A stretch of DNA of 64,000 nt. Origin: Ideonella aquatica. GTDB lineage: Bacteria; Pseudomonadota; Gammaproteobacteria; Burkholderiales; Burkholderiaceae_C. Numbering within the stretch: position 1 is the stretch's first letter; every line of letters begins with the position of its first letter. Of this stretch, positions 27,824-38,427 are shown piece by piece. The stretch is from the NCBI RefSeq assembly GCF_018069755.1, contig NZ_JAGQDE010000001.1:62001-126000 (forward strand). The letters run 5' to 3'. The notes below the pieces were generated by a model. The model saw only the letters and a list, made by a program, of their open reading frames with translations. It was not told the origin of the DNA and made no database searches. The position numbers and the translations under genes are program-made.

Positions 27824-29614
27824 ATGCGTACCACCTACTGTGGCCTGGTCAGCGAAGCGCTGATGGACCAGACCGTGACCCTGATGGGCTGGGCCCATCG
27901 CCGCCGCGACCATGGCGGCGTCATCTTCATCGACCTGCGCGACCGCGAAGGCCTGGTGCAGATCGTCTGTGACCCCGACCGCCCCGAGATGTTCAAGACC
28001 GCCGAGGGCGTGCGTGGCGAGTTCTGCCTGAAGGTCGTCGGCAAGGTCCGCGCCCGCCCGGCCGGCACCGAGAACGCCAACCTCGTCTCCGGCAAGGTCG
28101 AGGTGCTGTGCCATGAGCTGGAAGTGCTCAACGCCAGCGTCACGCCGCCCTTCCAGCTCGACGACGACAACCTCAGCGAGACCGTGCGCCTGACGCACCG
28201 CGTGCTGGACCTGCGCCGCCCGGCGATGCAGAAGAACCTGATGCTGCGCTACCGCGTGGCGATGGAAGTGCGCAAGTTCCTCGACGCCAACGGCTTCGTC
28301 GACATCGAGACCCCGATGCTGACCAAGTCCACGCCCGAGGGCGCGCGCGACTACCTGGTGCCCAGCCGCGTGCACGATGGCCAGTTCTTCGCGCTGCCGC
28401 AGAGCCCGCAGCTGTTCAAGCAGCTGCTGATGGTGGCCGGCTTCGACCGCTACTACCAGATCACCAAGTGCTTCCGCGACGAGGACCTGCGCGCCGACCG
28501 CCAGCCCGAGTTCACGCAGATCGATATCGAGACCTCCTTCCTCACCGAGGAGGAGATCCGCGCGATGTTCGAGGGCATGATCCGCACGGTGTTCAAGAAC
28601 GCCATCGGCGTGGAGCTGCCGGTCTACCCGGTGATGAGCTACGCCGACGCGATGTTCAAGTACGGCTCGGACAAGCCCGACCTGCGCGTCAAGCTGCAGT
28701 TCACCGAGCTGACCGAGGTGATGAAGGACGTCGACTTCAAGGTCTTCTCCACCCCCGCCACCACCCCGGGTGGCCGCGTGGTGGCGCTGCGCGTGCCCGG
28801 CGGCGGCGAGATGAGCCGCGGCGAGATCGACGGCTACACCGAGTTCGTCAAGATCTACGGCGCCAAGGGCCTGGCCTGGGTGAAGGTCAATGATGTGGCC
28901 AAGGGCCGCGAGGGCCTGCAGTCGCCGATCGTCAAGAACCTGCACGACGCCGCGCTGGCCGAGATCCTGGCGCGCACCGGCGCCTGCAACGGCGACCTGA
29001 TCTTCTTCGGCGCCGACAAGGCCAAGGTGGTCAACGACGCGATCGGCGCGCTGCGCATCAAGATCGGCCACTCCGAGTTCGGCAAGTCGCACGGCCTGTT
29101 CGATGATGTGTGGGCGCCGCTGTGGGTGGTCGACTTCCCGATGTTCGAGCACGACGAGGAAGAGGACCGCTGGAACGCGGTGCACCACCCGTTCACCAGC
29201 CCCAAGGACGGCCACGAGAACCTGATGGACACCGACCCCGGTGCCTGCATCGCCAAGGCCTACGACATGGTGCTCAATGGCTGGGAACTGGGCGGCGGCT
29301 CGATCCGTATCCACCGCGCCGAGGTGCAGTCCAAGGTCTTCGACGCGCTGAAGATCACGCCCGAGGACGCCCAGGTCAAGTTCGGCTTCCTGCTGGATGC
29401 GCTGCAGTACGGCGCGCCCCCGCACGGCGGCCTGGCCTTCGGCCTGGACCGCCTGGTCACGCTGATGACCAAGGCCGAGTCGATCCGCGACGTCATCGCC
29501 TTCCCCAAGACCCAGCGCGCCCAGTGCCTGCTGACCGGCGCGCCCAGCCTGGTCGACGAGAAGCAGCTGCGCGAGCTGCACATCCGCCTGCGCAACCCGC
29601 AAGCCACCGCCTGA
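27824..29614 (+). CDS. aspS: Aspartyl-tRNA synthetase AspS
   Basis: A 596-residue class II synthetase charging tRNA-Asp, and probably tRNA-Asn as in other betaproteobacteria lacking AsnRS. The order is an N-terminal OB-fold anticodon domain (residues 1-110, [20 protein letters not shown]), the catalytic core with motif 2 ([18 protein letters not shown]), the bacterial GAD insertion (about 290-420), and motif 3 ([13 protein letters not shown]). The usual [12 protein letters not shown] is present. It is separated from DUF502 by the stem-loop and is followed by a terminator. Confidence 0.97.
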   Translation: MRTTYCGLVSEALMDQTVTLMGWAHRRRDHGGVIFIDLRDREGLVQIVCDPDRPEMFKTAEGVRGEFCLKVVGKVRARPAGTENANLVSGKVEVLCHELEVLNASVTPPFQLDDDNLSETVRLTHRVLDLRRPAMQKNLMLRYRVAMEVRKFLDANGFVDIETPMLTKSTPEGARDYLVPSRVHDGQFFALPQSPQLFKQLLMVAGFDRYYQITKCFRDEDLRADRQPEFTQIDIETSFLTEEEIRAMFEGMIRTVFKNAIGVELPVYPVMSYADAMFKYGSDKPDLRVKLQFTELTEVMKDVDFKVFSTPATTPGGRVVALRVPGGGEMSRGEIDGYTEFVKIYGAKGLAWVKVNDVAKGREGLQSPIVKNLHDAALAEILARTGACNGDLIFFGADKAKVVNDAIGALRIKIGHSEFGKSHGLFDDVWAPLWVVDFPMFEHDEEEDRWNAVHHPFTSPKDGHENLMDTDPGACIAKAYDMVLNGWELGGGSIRIHRAEVQSKVFDALKITPEDAQVKFGFLLDALQYGAPPHGGLAFGLDRLVTLMTKAESIRDVIAFPKTQRAQCLLTGAPSLVDEKQLRELHIRLRNPQATA

Positions 29615-29633
29615 TCGTCGCTTGACCGGCATC

Positions 29634-29662
29634 AAGGGGCCCCTCGGGGCCTCTTGTCGTTT
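29634..29662 (+). terminator. Rho-independent terminator after aspS
   Basis: AAGGGGCCCC and GGGGCCTCTT form a 10-bp stem (one G-U) with a very short loop, followed by a T-containing stretch (GTCGTTT). It lies 20 bases after the aspS stop. Confidence 0.6.
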
Positions 29663-29692
29663 CAGCGGGGGAAGGCCGTATGCTCGGTACCC

Positions 29693-30625
29693 ATGGCTGT
29701 ATCCAATCGCCTGTCCCTGATCGGTTGCTGGGTCGCGGCCAGCCGGCCCGGCTTTCTCAGCGTCACGCTGGTGGCCGCGACCACCGGCATCGCCCAGGCC
29801 CAGGCCTGCGGCTGCGGCTGGGACCCGCTGGGCGCGGTGGCCACCGTGCTGCTGGCGCTGCTCACCCACGCGGCAGTCAACCTGTGGAACGACTACGGCG
29901 ACGCGGTGGGCGGCTCCGACGCCGTCAACACCGGCCGCATCGGTCCCTTCACCGGCGGCTCGCGCTTCATCCAGGACGGTGTGTTCAGCGCCGCGCAGGT
30001 CCGGGCGGCGGCGATCAACCTGGCCATCATTGTCATCGGCGGCGGGCTGCTGCTGACGGCGCGCGCCGGCCCCGGTCTGCTGCTGGTGGGGCTGGCGGGT
30101 GCGCTGCTGGGCTGGGCCTACTCCAGCCCGCGCGTGGCGCTGATGTCGCGCGGCCTGGGCGAGTTGTCGGTGGCCGCCGGCTGGTGGCTGATCGTGGTGG
30201 GCGCCGACTACGTACAGCGCCACGCCTTCAGCGCCATCGCCATGGTCAGCGGCGTCAGCCTGGCGCTGCTGGTGATGAATGTGCTGTGGGTGGCGCAATA
30301 CCCTGACGCTGTGGCCGACGCAGCCGTGGGCAAGCGCACCCTGGTCGTGCGCTGGGGCGCTGGGCCGGCGGCCTGGGCCCACCTGGGCAGCGTGCTGCTG
30401 GCGCACGGCTGGCTGATGGCCTGGTGGTGGGCGGATGTGCTGCCGATGACGGCGTGGTGGGCGCTGGGCTCGCTGGCCTTGTCATTGCCCAGTGCGCTGC
30501 TGGTGATCGCGCGGGCCGAACGACCGCAGGACCTGAAGCCGGCGATCGTGCTGGCCATTGCTGCGGCGGTTAGTCATGGGGCGCTGCTGACGGCGGCGTT
30601 CGTTGCGATTGCGCGCTTGCGCTGA
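29693..30625 (+). CDS. UbiA-family prenyltransferase (MenA-like)
   Basis: A 310-residue integral membrane protein with about eight to nine helices. The first aspartate-rich motif NLWNDYGDAVGGSD binds the prenyl diphosphate/Mg; the second Asp region is less typical (VAQYPDAVADAAVGKRTLVV). The sequence resembles 1,4-dihydroxy-2-naphthoate prenyltransferases more than 4-hydroxybenzoate ones. No other men genes are in the window, so the acceptor is unknown and it may act in another prenylation pathway. The start at MAVSNRLSL is preferred over an upstream ATG. Confidence 0.7.
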   Translation: MAVSNRLSLIGCWVAASRPGFLSVTLVAATTGIAQAQACGCGWDPLGAVATVLLALLTHAAVNLWNDYGDAVGGSDAVNTGRIGPFTGGSRFIQDGVFSAAQVRAAAINLAIIVIGGGLLLTARAGPGLLLVGLAGALLGWAYSSPRVALMSRGLGELSVAAGWWLIVVGADYVQRHAFSAIAMVSGVSLALLVMNVLWVAQYPDAVADAAVGKRTLVVRWGAGPAAWAHLGSVLLAHGWLMAWWWADVLPMTAWWALGSLALSLPSALLVIARAERPQDLKPAIVLAIAAAVSHGALLTAAFVAIARLR

Positions 30626-30644
30626 CAGTCACTGACGGCTTCCT

Positions 30645-30673
30645 GCCCGGAGCAGCCGTAGGCTGCTCCGGGC
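30645..30673. repeat. REP-like hairpin with GTA loop
   Basis: GCCCGGAGCAGCC and GGCTGCTCCGGGC form a perfect 13-bp stem with loop GTA, 20 bases after the prenyltransferase stop. Its GCC-GTA-GGC core recurs in three other hairpins of the window, suggesting a dispersed palindrome family. As the first element after the gene it may also act as a terminator. Confidence 0.6.
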
Positions 30674-30688
30674 CGAGGCCCGCACATG

Positions 30689-30836
30689 GAGCTCCCCCCA
30701 GCCCCCCTCCAAGAGGGTGGCTCCAGTCACAACTACAAAGGGTGGTGCGCCCAGCGGGCCAGCGCTACGCCGGCCGGCAGGCCGGCCCGAAGCTCATGCT
30801 GGAGCCCCCTTCTTGGAGGGGGGCTGGGGGGAGCTC
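30689..30836. repeat. 38-base inverted repeat flanking 72 bases
   Basis: The left arm (first 38 bases) and right arm (last 38 bases) are inverted copies; the outer 26 positions match perfectly (GAGCTCCCCCCAGCCCCCCT onwards) and the inner end CTCCAG also matches, with about three mismatches between. The enclosed 72 bases have no coding potential that I recognise. It may be a MITE-like element or part of a composite intergenic repeat. Confidence 0.6.
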
Positions 30837-30850
30837 AACGGAAAAGGGCT

Positions 30851-30883
30851 CTGCCCACAGCGGCCTACGGCCGCTGTGGGCAG
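30851..30883. repeat. REP-like hairpin with TAC loop
   Basis: CTGCCCACAGCGGCC and GGCCGCTGTGGGCAG form a perfect 15-bp stem with loop TAC. Nearly the same 29-base palindrome occurs again near the end of the window. From 30626 to 30931 the intergenic region holds only this, the GTA-loop hairpin and the 38-base inverted repeat; no gene was seen. Confidence 0.7.
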
Positions 30884-30931
30884 ATAGCTGTCGAGCGCTA
30901 AGGACATCGCCGCTGCAGTTGCTCCGGCTCG

Positions 30932-31207
30932 CTACCTCCGCCCCTTGCCCACCTTCTCGTACTTCTTCCAGTACCCGAATGCGTCCTCGTGTACCTCCAG
31001 GTCCACCTCGGCCACGCGCGCCTGCAGGCGCTCCTGCACATCGCTGACCGCCTGGTTGTAGACCACCGGGGCGATCTCTTCCAGGAAGAAGCCCAGCAGA
31101 CCGGCGGCGGCGATGTTGCCGATCGGCTCGTCCATGTGTTCGCGGAAGTAGCGCTCGATCGAGGCGATGGCCTGGGCGCGGACGTCCTTGGGCAGGTCGA
31201 TGGGCAT
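30932..31207 (-). CDS. DUF2164 family protein
   Basis: A 91-residue protein fitting DUF2164: IASIERYFREHMDEPIGNIA, AAGLLGFFLEEIAPVVYNQA and LQARVAEVDLEVHEDAFGYW, mostly helical and soluble. It starts seven bases after the AarF-like kinase gene and is probably co-transcribed with it. Function unknown. Confidence 0.8.
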   Translation of the reverse strand: MPIDLPKDVRAQAIASIERYFREHMDEPIGNIAAAGLLGFFLEEIAPVVYNQAVSDVQERLQARVAEVDLEVHEDAFGYWKKYEKVGKGRR

Positions 31208-31214
31208 CAGTACC

Positions 31215-32912
31215 TCAGTCGTGACGGCGGGCGCGCAGCGTGCTGCGCACCAGCCAGATGCCGCCCACCGTGGCGCTGACGAAACCCAGCAGGCCGAAGG
31301 CGGGCAGGCCGAAGAGCTGGGGCCCGCCGCCCACCGTCATCACGATCGACGAGCCGATGATCAGTGCGGCGATCACCAGCGACACTGACAGCCGGCTGGC
31401 GGCGCGGTCGAGCTGGTCGCCCACGTGCTGCAGGTGGACCACGTCGATCGCCACATTGAGCTGGCCGCGGCGGGCGCTGCGCAGCAGGTGCGAGATGTCG
31501 TGCGGCAGCTGTTCGGCCATCTGCAGCACCCGCTGCAGCGAGCTCCAGCCGCGCAGCGCCAACGCGCGCGGCTGGTAGCGCGCGCGCACCACCTGGCGCA
31601 GCAGCGGCAGCGCCTCGGTGGCCATGTGGAAGGCGGGATCCAGCGCGCGGCCCATGCCCTCCAGCGAGATGAAGGCCTTGATCAACAGCGCCAGGTCCGA
31701 GGGCAGGGCCAGGTGGTGTTCGCGCAGGATGGCGGTGGTGTCGGCCAGCATCTGGCCCAGGTTCAGCTGGGCCAGCGGGGTGCCGTGGTACTGGTCGACG
31801 AAGCCCTCGATCTCGGCCTCCAGCTGGCCCAGGTGGGCGCCGGCCAGGCCGCCGCCCTGGGCCTCGGCCCAGTCCAGCAGCACGTCGGCCACCTGGCGCG
31901 GCTGGCGCTGCACCAGGCCCAGCAGCAGCTGCAGCAGTTCCTCGCGCCGACGCTGGCTCAGCCGGCCGACCATGCCGAAGTCGATGAAGGCGATGCGGTT
32001 GCCCGGCAGGTAGAAGACGTTGCCGGGGTGCGGGTCGGCATGGAAGAAGCCGTCCTCGACGATCATCTTCATCACCGCCTGGGCGCCGCGGCGCGCCAGC
32101 AGCTGGCGGTCGAAGCCCTCGGCGTCCAGCCGGTCCAGCGCCTGGCCCGGCACGCCGCCCACGTAGTGCTGGACGTTGATGCGCTCCTTGGTGAAGTCCC
32201 ACACCACCGGCGGGATGGCCACGAAGTTCAGCGGCTTGAGATTGCCCGCGATGCGTTCGGCGTTGCGGCACTCGGCGGCCAGGTCCAGCTCGCGCCGCAG
32301 CGAGCGGCCGAATTCGTGCACCAGGCCGCGCGGGCGGTAGGGCGCCAGCGCGGGCAGGCGGTGCTCGGCGATCGCGGCCAGGCGCTCCAGCAGCCGCAGG
32401 TCGGCATCGATCACCTCGCCGATGCCGGGGCGGCGCACCTTGACCACCACCTCGGTGCCATCGTGCAGGCGCGCTCGGTGCACCTGGGCGATCGAGGCCG
32501 CCGCCAGCGGCTCGGGGTCAAAGTGGGCGAACACCGCTTCGGGCTCGCCGCCCAGGTCCTCGCGCAGCTGCTCGCGCAGGGCCTCCAGCGGCAGCGCGGG
32601 AACCCGGCTGTGCAGGTGCTCCAGCTCGGCGATGTACTCGGGCCCCAGCAGGTCGGCCCGGCCGGCCAGGATCTGGCCCAGCTTGACGAAGGTGGGGCCC
32701 AGCTCCTCCAGCGCCATGCGCAGCTGCACCGGGCGCGGTAGGCGGGCCAGCTCGGCGGTGCGCTCCAGGCGCATGTGGTGGCCGGCCTTTTCCAGCGCCT
32801 CGGTCCAGCCCATGCGCTGGACCAGATCGCCCAGGCCGTGGCGTGTCAGCACGCCCACGATGTCCACCAGGCGACCCAGGTCGCGGGCGGAGACCAGTGC
32901 GTCGATCAGCAT
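31215..32912 (-). CDS. Second UbiB/AarF-type atypical kinase
   Basis: A 565-residue ABC1/ADCK-family protein. KxGQ motif: [20 protein letters not shown]; alanine loop AAASIAQVH; lysine VVVKVRRPG; catalytic region [12 protein letters not shown] and [12 protein letters not shown]-terminal pair of hydrophobic helices ([38 protein letters not shown]) anchors it. It is clearly distinct from the ubiB gene beside ubiJ, so it is a paralogue whose substrate may not be ubiquinone-related. It pairs with DUF2164 and is divergent from the histidine kinase gene. Confidence 0.88.
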   Translation of the reverse strand: MLIDALVSARDLGRLVDIVGVLTRHGLGDLVQRMGWTEALEKAGHHMRLERTAELARLPRPVQLRMALEELGPTFVKLGQILAGRADLLGPEYIAELEHLHSRVPALPLEALREQLREDLGGEPEAVFAHFDPEPLAAASIAQVHRARLHDGTEVVVKVRRPGIGEVIDADLRLLERLAAIAEHRLPALAPYRPRGLVHEFGRSLRRELDLAAECRNAERIAGNLKPLNFVAIPPVVWDFTKERINVQHYVGGVPGQALDRLDAEGFDRQLLARRGAQAVMKMIVEDGFFHADPHPGNVFYLPGNRIAFIDFGMVGRLSQRRREELLQLLLGLVQRQPRQVADVLLDWAEAQGGGLAGAHLGQLEAEIEGFVDQYHGTPLAQLNLGQMLADTTAILREHHLALPSDLALLIKAFISLEGMGRALDPAFHMATEALPLLRQVVRARYQPRALALRGWSSLQRVLQMAEQLPHDISHLLRSARRGQLNVAIDVVHLQHVGDQLDRAASRLSVSLVIAALIIGSSIVMTVGGGPQLFGLPAFGLLGFVSATVGGIWLVRSTLRARRHD

Positions 32913-32974
32913 GGCCCCAGTCTAATCCCGGTACCATGCGTCGGCCCAGCTGTGGGCCGATTGCTGACGCCCTG

Positions 32975-34819
32975 ATGTTCCGACAACTGATCCTCCAGCT
33001 GTTCCTGCGCCTCGGTCTGGCACTGGCGCTCATGGGACCGTTGGTGCCCTGCGCCGCTGAGGGCGTGCGTGAGATCGACCATGCCTGGGCCCGACTGCAA
33101 CCCGAGGGTGTGCCGGCGATCGAGGGCGAGCGGGATCTGGGCCGACGGTGGGACCTGGACTTTCCCGGCCTGGGCGGGCGGGCGCTCTACCGCGTGGTGC
33201 TGCCGCCGCGCACCCGCGACGACATGGCGCTGCTGTTCTCGCGCCTGGGCAACCAGGCGGAGATTCGTCTCAACGGGGTGACGCTGCGTCGCCTGGGGGT
33301 GCTGGACGATCCGACCTACGACGCGTCGAAGGCCCCGCAACTGCTGCAACTGCCGGCCGCGCTGCTGAAGGCCGACGGACCCAACGAGCTGATGATCGAG
33401 GTGAGCATCCAGCGCCAGCGCTGGGGTGGCCTGTCGGTCATGCACTACGGCCCCGAGGCCGCGGTGCGGCCGATGTTCGACCGCTTGCAGGACTGGCGGC
33501 AGACCTCGTCCACGGTGTTCGCTGCCAGCCTGGCCATCATGGGCGGTCTGGCCACGCTGCTGTGGTGGCGCCAGCGCGACGCGCTGTACGGCGTGTTCGC
33601 GCTGTCGGCCTGGCTGGGCATGGTGCGCAACATCGACCAGATCCAGCCCGAGCCCTGGCTGCCCTGGCCTGTGTGGGGCGCACTGGTGGCCGCCAGCTAT
33701 GCGGCGCACCTGGCGCTGATCTGCCAGTTCACGCTGATGGCGCTGGGCCGGCTGACGCGGGCGATGACCTGGGGCGTGTGGGGCGTGCTGGGCAGCGCGG
33801 CGCTGCTGGCCGCGGCCTCGTTCGCCTGGGCCGAGCCGCTGCTGTGGACGCTGGGCCTGGCGGCGCTGGTGCCGTTGGGCGTGGTGACGGTGATCATCGT
33901 CGCGCAGGAGGCCTGGACCAGTCGCCGCACGATCGCGCTGGTGCTGGCCGCGGCCGGCGTGCTGGCGGTGGTGGCGGGCGTGCACGACCTGCTGTGGGTG
34001 CGCAGCGTGCACTCCACCGGCCTGCGCCTGACCTGGATGACCCATGTGGTGTTCTGCTTCGCGCTGATCATGGCCGGCCTGGTGGCCGACCGCTTCAGCC
34101 GCAGTGTGGCCGCGCTGCGCGCCTCCAGCGACGAGCTGGCCGCGCGCGTGCGCCAGCGCGAGGCCGAACTGCGCAGCGCCTTCGACGCACTCGAGGTGCA
34201 GCAGCGCCAGCGCGCCGTGGCCGAGGAGCGCCAGCGCATCATGCGCGAGCTGCACGACGGCGTGGGCGCCCACCTGGTGGGCCTGATGCACCTGGTGCAG
34301 CGGCCGCAGGTCGACCGCGGCGAGGTGGAGCAACTGGCCCGCACCGCGTTGGACGACATGCGCGTGGCGGTGGATTCGCTGCAGGGCGCCGAGGGCGACC
34401 TCACCACCGTGCTGGCGATGCTGCGCCATCGCCTGGAGCCGCGCCTGAAGGCCGCCGGCCTCAGCCTGGCCTGGGAGATGGGCGACCTGCCCGAGACCGA
34501 TGGCCTGTCGCCGCAGAGCGTGCTGCACGTGCAGCGCATCGTGCTGGAGGCGGTGACCAACGTCATCCGCCACGCACAGGCGCACAGCGTGACGATCCGT
34601 GCCGAGACCGACCTGCTCGGCGCGGTGGTGCTGAGCGTGGTGGACGACGGCATCGGTCCCGGCCGCGCCGAAGGCGGCCTGGGGGTGCGCAACATGCGCA
34701 GCCGCGCCCAGGCGCTGGGCGCGCAGCTCGACATCGAGCCCGCCTCGCCCACCGGCACCCGGGTGCGGCTGCGCTGGGCGCGGCCGGCGACGTCGTCAGC
34801 CGCGCCGCACGCGCCGTAG
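32975..34819 (+). CDS. Membrane sensor histidine kinase (7TMR-DISM/HisKA_3 type)
   Basis: A 614-residue kinase. A signal/first helix at residues 1-29 leads to a periplasmic region of about 160 residues ([37 protein letters not shown], a galactose-binding-like fold). Seven hydrophobic helices (about 175-410), a coiled coil, then a HisKA_3 dimer motif ([20 protein letters not shown], His in RELHDG) and a HATPase domain ([34 protein letters not shown]) follow. NarL-type response regulators usually partner such kinases, but none is adjacent. The start at MFRQLILQL gives a signal sequence; an ATG 13 codons upstream is possible. Confidence 0.85.
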   Translation: MFRQLILQLFLRLGLALALMGPLVPCAAEGVREIDHAWARLQPEGVPAIEGERDLGRRWDLDFPGLGGRALYRVVLPPRTRDDMALLFSRLGNQAEIRLNGVTLRRLGVLDDPTYDASKAPQLLQLPAALLKADGPNELMIEVSIQRQRWGGLSVMHYGPEAAVRPMFDRLQDWRQTSSTVFAASLAIMGGLATLLWWRQRDALYGVFALSAWLGMVRNIDQIQPEPWLPWPVWGALVAASYAAHLALICQFTLMALGRLTRAMTWGVWGVLGSAALLAAASFAWAEPLLWTLGLAALVPLGVVTVIIVAQEAWTSRRTIALVLAAAGVLAVVAGVHDLLWVRSVHSTGLRLTWMTHVVFCFALIMAGLVADRFSRSVAALRASSDELAARVRQREAELRSAFDALEVQQRQRAVAEERQRIMRELHDGVGAHLVGLMHLVQRPQVDRGEVEQLARTALDDMRVAVDSLQGAEGDLTTVLAMLRHRLEPRLKAAGLSLAWEMGDLPETDGLSPQSVLHVQRIVLEAVTNVIRHAQAHSVTIRAETDLLGAVVLSVVDDGIGPGRAEGGLGVRNMRSRAQALGAQLDIEPASPTGTRVRLRWARPATSSAAPHAP

Positions 34820-35311
34820 CTCGTCCAGCACCAGCAGCACGGCGCCCAGCGTGATCGCGCTGTCGGCCACGTTGAAGGCCGGGAAGTAGCCCTGGTGGAA
34901 CATCGGCGCCAGCCAGTCCCAGTGGAACTGCAGGAAGTCGATCACATGGCCGTGCCACAGGCGGTCGATCACATTGCCCACCGCGCCGCCCAGGATCAGG
35001 CTGACCGCCAGGCAGAACAGCGTCTGCCCGGCATGCTGGCGCAGCAGCACCACGATCACCACCGCCGCCACCGTGCCCAGGCCGGTGAAGAACCAGCGCT
35101 GCCAGCCTGACGCGTCGGACAGGAAGCTGAAGGCCGCGCCGGGGTTGTGCGCCCGCACCACGTCGAAGAAGGACGTGACGGTATGCACCTCGCCCAGCGC
35201 GAAGTTGCCGACGATCAGCACCTTGGTGAACTGGTCGAGCAGCAGCACCACGCCGGCCAGGCCCAGCCAGCCGATCAGGCCGGCACCGCCCCCCTTGGCG
35301 CGCCGGGCCAT
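34796..35311 (-). CDS. lspA: Lipoprotein signal peptidase LspA
   Basis: A 171-residue inner-membrane aspartyl protease that cleaves prolipoprotein signal peptides. Four helices; catalytic aspartates in [20 protein letters not shown] and [23 protein letters not shown] and [13 protein letters not shown] are LspA signatures. Its ATG shares one base with the ileS stop (TGATG), which fixes the start; a 39-codon extension would run inside ileS. Downstream of ileS as in most proteobacteria. Its end overlaps the converging kinase gene by 24 bases. Confidence 0.95.
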   Translation of the reverse strand: MARRAKGGGAGLIGWLGLAGVVLLLDQFTKVLIVGNFALGEVHTVTSFFDVVRAHNPGAAFSFLSDASGWQRWFFTGLGTVAAVVIVVLLRQHAGQTLFCLAVSLILGGAVGNVIDRLWHGHVIDFLQFHWDWLAPMFHQGYFPAFNVADSAITLGAVLLVLDELRRVRRG

Positions 35312-38223
35312 CAGGCCGCCGAGCGGGCTTCGCCCGCGCCGTGCAGGTTGCTGACGCAGCGGCCGCAGAGGGTGGGGTGCGCGGCATCGGCGCCCACATC
35401 CTCGCGGTAGTGCCAGCAGCGCTCGCACTTGACCGCGGAGGACGGCGTCACGGTGATCGCCAGCTCGGCGCCATCCACGACCGTGACGGCCGAGGTGATG
35501 GTGACGAACCGCAGATCCTCACCCAGCGAGCGCAGCAGCGCCGCGTCATCGGCGCCTGCCGTGATCTGCAGCGTGGCCTGCAGCGACGCACCCACCTGGC
35601 CGGCAGCGCGCAGCGCCTCGATCTCCTTGTTGGCCGTGTCGCGGATCGCGCGGATGCGCGACCACTTGGCCAGCAGCGCCTCGTCCGGCGTGGTGAACTT
35701 CCAGAAGGTCTCGAAGAAGATCGAGCCCTGGTTGGCCGCACCGGCCAGCACCGGCCAGGCCTCCTCGGCGGTGAAGCTCAGGAACGGCGCCATCCAGCGC
35801 AGCATCGCCTGGCTGATCTGCCACAGCGCGGTCTGCGCGCTGCGCCGCGCCAGGCTCTTGGGCGCGGTGGTGTAGAGGCGATCCTTCAGCACGTCCAGGT
35901 AGAAGGCGCCCAGGTCCTCGGAGCAGAAGACCTGCAGCTTGGCCACCACCGGGTGAAACTCGTAGACGTCGAAGTGGCGCAGGATCTCGGCCTGCAGCTC
36001 GGCCGCGCGGTCCAGCGCCCAGCGGTCGATCTCCAGCAACTGAGCGGGCGGCACGGCGTCCACCGCGGGGTCGAAATCCGAGGTGTTGGCCAGCAGGAAG
36101 CGCAGCGTGTTGCGGATGCGGCGGTAGCCGTCCACCACGCGGGCGAGGATCTTGTCGTCGATGTTGAGGTCGCCCGAGTAATCGGTGCTGGCCACCCACA
36201 GGCGCAGGATCTCGGCGCCGAGCTTGTCGGTCACCTGCTGCGGCACCACGGTGTTGCCCAGGCTCTTGCTCATCTTGCGGCCCTGGCCGTCGGTGGCAAA
36301 GCCGTGCGTGAGCAGGCCCTTGTAGGGCGCGCGGTCGTAGATGGCGCAGCCCAGCAGCAGCGAGCTGTGGAACCAGCCGCGGTGCTGGTCGTGGCCTTCC
36401 AGGTAGAGGTCGGCCTCGGGGCCCTGGGCATGGAAGGCGCCGTTCGGGTAGGCGTGCGCATGGCTGCCACGCAGCACGTGCCAGAAGGTGGATCCTGAAT
36501 CGAACCACACCTCCAGGATGTCGGTGCTCTTGACGTAGTGCTGCGCGTCCTCGGCGCCCAGCACCTGCTCAGCGGTGGTGCGGCTCCAGGCCTCGATGCC
36601 GCCGCGCTCGACGATGTCGGCGGCCTGGTCCAGGATCTCCATGGTGCGCGGGTGCAGCTCGCCGGTGGCCTGGTGCAGGAAGAAGGGCAGCGGCACGCCC
36701 CAGCTGCGCTGGCGCGAGATGCACCAGTCGGGCCGGTTGGCGATCATGTCGCGCAGGCGGGCCTGACCGTTCTCGGGGTAGAAGGCCGTGTGGTCGATCG
36801 CGTCCAGCGCCAGCTGGCGCAGCGTGCGCGGTGCCTTGTCCTTGGTGAACACGCCCTCGCCCTCGTCCATGCGGACGAACCACTGCGCCGCGGCGCGGTA
36901 GATCACCGGCGTCTTGTGGCGCCAGCAGTGCGGGTAGCTGTGGGTGATGCGCTGCGTGGCGAACAGGCGATCGCTTTGCGCCAGCACCTCCAGGATGCGC
37001 GGCACGGCCTTCCAGATGTGCTCGCCGCCGAAGAAGGGCAGCTTGTCCACATAGACGCCATGGCCTTGCACCGGGTTGAGGATGTCGTCGTAGGCCAGGC
37101 CGTGGGCCACGCAGCTGTTGAAGTCGTCCACGCCATAGGCCGGGGCCGAGTGGACGATGCCGGTGCCGTCGCTGGCGGTGACGTAGTCGGCCAGGTACAG
37201 CGGGCTGAGGCGCCGGTAGCTGTACTTGCCGCCCTGATCGGCCGTGACGGTGTCGTGCAGCGGGTGGCGGAACACCAGGCCCTGGAGCGCTTCGCCCTTC
37301 GCAGTGGCGATGACCGTGCCCTCCAGGCCGTAGCGCTGCAGGCAGGCCTCGACCAGCGACTCGGCCAGCAGCAGCACGCCACGCGGCGTGTCGACCAGCG
37401 CGTAGCTCAGCTCGGGGTGGGCGTTGAGCGCCTGGTTGGCGGGGATGGTCCAGGCGGTGGTGGTCCAGATCAGCACGAAGGCCTTCTTGCCACCGTCGCC
37501 GGGCAGCGCGGCCAAGCCGAAGGCGCGCGCCAGCGCCGCCGGGTCGTCGGCCTCGAAGGCCACGTCCAGCGTGTCGCTCTGCTTGTCGGCGTACTCGATC
37601 TCGAACTCAGCCAGCGAGCTGCCGCAGTCGAAGCACCAGTAGACCGGCTTGAGACCGCGGTAGACGAAGCCGCGCTCGATCACGCGCTTGAAGGCGCGGA
37701 TCTGGCCGGCCTCGTTGGCCGGGTCCATCGTGCGGTAGGGCCGCTCCCAGTCGCCCAGCACGCCCAGGCGCTTGAAGTCGGCGCGCTGCTGCTCGATCTG
37801 CTCGGTGGCGTAGGCGCGGCTTCGGGCCTGCATGTCGTCACGCGTGAGCTTGCGGCCGTGCAGCTTCTCGATCGCGTTCTCGATCGGCAGCCCGTGGCAG
37901 TCCCAGCCGGGGATGTACTGGGCATCGAAGCCGGCCAGCTGGCGCGACTTGACGATCATGTCCTTGAGCACCTTGTTCAGCGCATGGCCGATGTGCAGCT
38001 GGCCGTTGGCATAGGGCGGGCCGTCGTGCAGCACGAACAGCGGCGCACCCTGGCGGGCCTCGCGCAGGCGCTGGTACAGGCCGTTCTGGTTCCAGTCGGC
38101 CACCCAGCCCGGCTCGCGCTTGGGCAGGTCGCCGCGCATCGGGAACGGGGTGTCGGGCATGTTCAGCGTGGCGCGGTAGGCGCCGCCGTCGGCGTCACGC
38201 TTGGGAGAGGTCTTGTCGTTCAT
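35311..38223 (-). CDS. ileS: Isoleucyl-tRNA synthetase IleS
   Basis: A 970-residue class I synthetase. HIGH motif in [17 protein letters not shown] in [13 protein letters not shown], a CP1 editing domain between them ([31 protein letters not shown]) and a C-terminal zinc finger ([12 protein letters not shown] with CGRCVSNL). The start at MNDKTSPK is chosen; an ATG five codons upstream is an alternative. About 200 bases separate it from ribF, with no feature beyond a GC-rich leader. Confidence 0.97.
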   Translation of the reverse strand: MNDKTSPKRDADGGAYRATLNMPDTPFPMRGDLPKREPGWVADWNQNGLYQRLREARQGAPLFVLHDGPPYANGQLHIGHALNKVLKDMIVKSRQLAGFDAQYIPGWDCHGLPIENAIEKLHGRKLTRDDMQARSRAYATEQIEQQRADFKRLGVLGDWERPYRTMDPANEAGQIRAFKRVIERGFVYRGLKPVYWCFDCGSSLAEFEIEYADKQSDTLDVAFEADDPAALARAFGLAALPGDGGKKAFVLIWTTTAWTIPANQALNAHPELSYALVDTPRGVLLLAESLVEACLQRYGLEGTVIATAKGEALQGLVFRHPLHDTVTADQGGKYSYRRLSPLYLADYVTASDGTGIVHSAPAYGVDDFNSCVAHGLAYDDILNPVQGHGVYVDKLPFFGGEHIWKAVPRILEVLAQSDRLFATQRITHSYPHCWRHKTPVIYRAAAQWFVRMDEGEGVFTKDKAPRTLRQLALDAIDHTAFYPENGQARLRDMIANRPDWCISRQRSWGVPLPFFLHQATGELHPRTMEILDQAADIVERGGIEAWSRTTAEQVLGAEDAQHYVKSTDILEVWFDSGSTFWHVLRGSHAHAYPNGAFHAQGPEADLYLEGHDQHRGWFHSSLLLGCAIYDRAPYKGLLTHGFATDGQGRKMSKSLGNTVVPQQVTDKLGAEILRLWVASTDYSGDLNIDDKILARVVDGYRRIRNTLRFLLANTSDFDPAVDAVPPAQLLEIDRWALDRAAELQAEILRHFDVYEFHPVVAKLQVFCSEDLGAFYLDVLKDRLYTTAPKSLARRSAQTALWQISQAMLRWMAPFLSFTAEEAWPVLAGAANQGSIFFETFWKFTTPDEALLAKWSRIRAIRDTANKEIEALRAAGQVGASLQATLQITAGADDAALLRSLGEDLRFVTITSAVTVVDGAELAITVTPSSAVKCERCWHYREDVGADAAHPTLCGRCVSNLHGAGEARSAA

Positions 38224-38427
38224 GGCGGGGGGCGGCACGCGGCGGGCGCGCGCTGGGCGGAAACGGGGGAGGGCACCGGCGGCCGCCGGCGGGGCAGGGC
38301 GCGGCCGCGGGCCACGCGCAGGGCATCAGCCGCGGCGAATTCGGTCGCGCGTGGTCTGGCGGCGCGTGCAGGCATGCACGCACGGCAGGTGGCGGGAGGC
38401 GAGCTTCGGGCCCATGGTGGGCCGATT

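Noticed and set aside
27518-30406. A 962-codon minus-strand open frame across aspS
   Set aside because: Antisense shadow of aspS and the prenyltransferase gene, with biased composition and no recognisable domain.
30686-30901. A small plus-strand ORF in the repeat-rich gap (MELPPAPLQEGGSSHNYKGW...)
   Set aside because: It runs through both arms of the inverted repeat and the REP-like hairpin, has no ribosome binding site and no similarity that I recognise.
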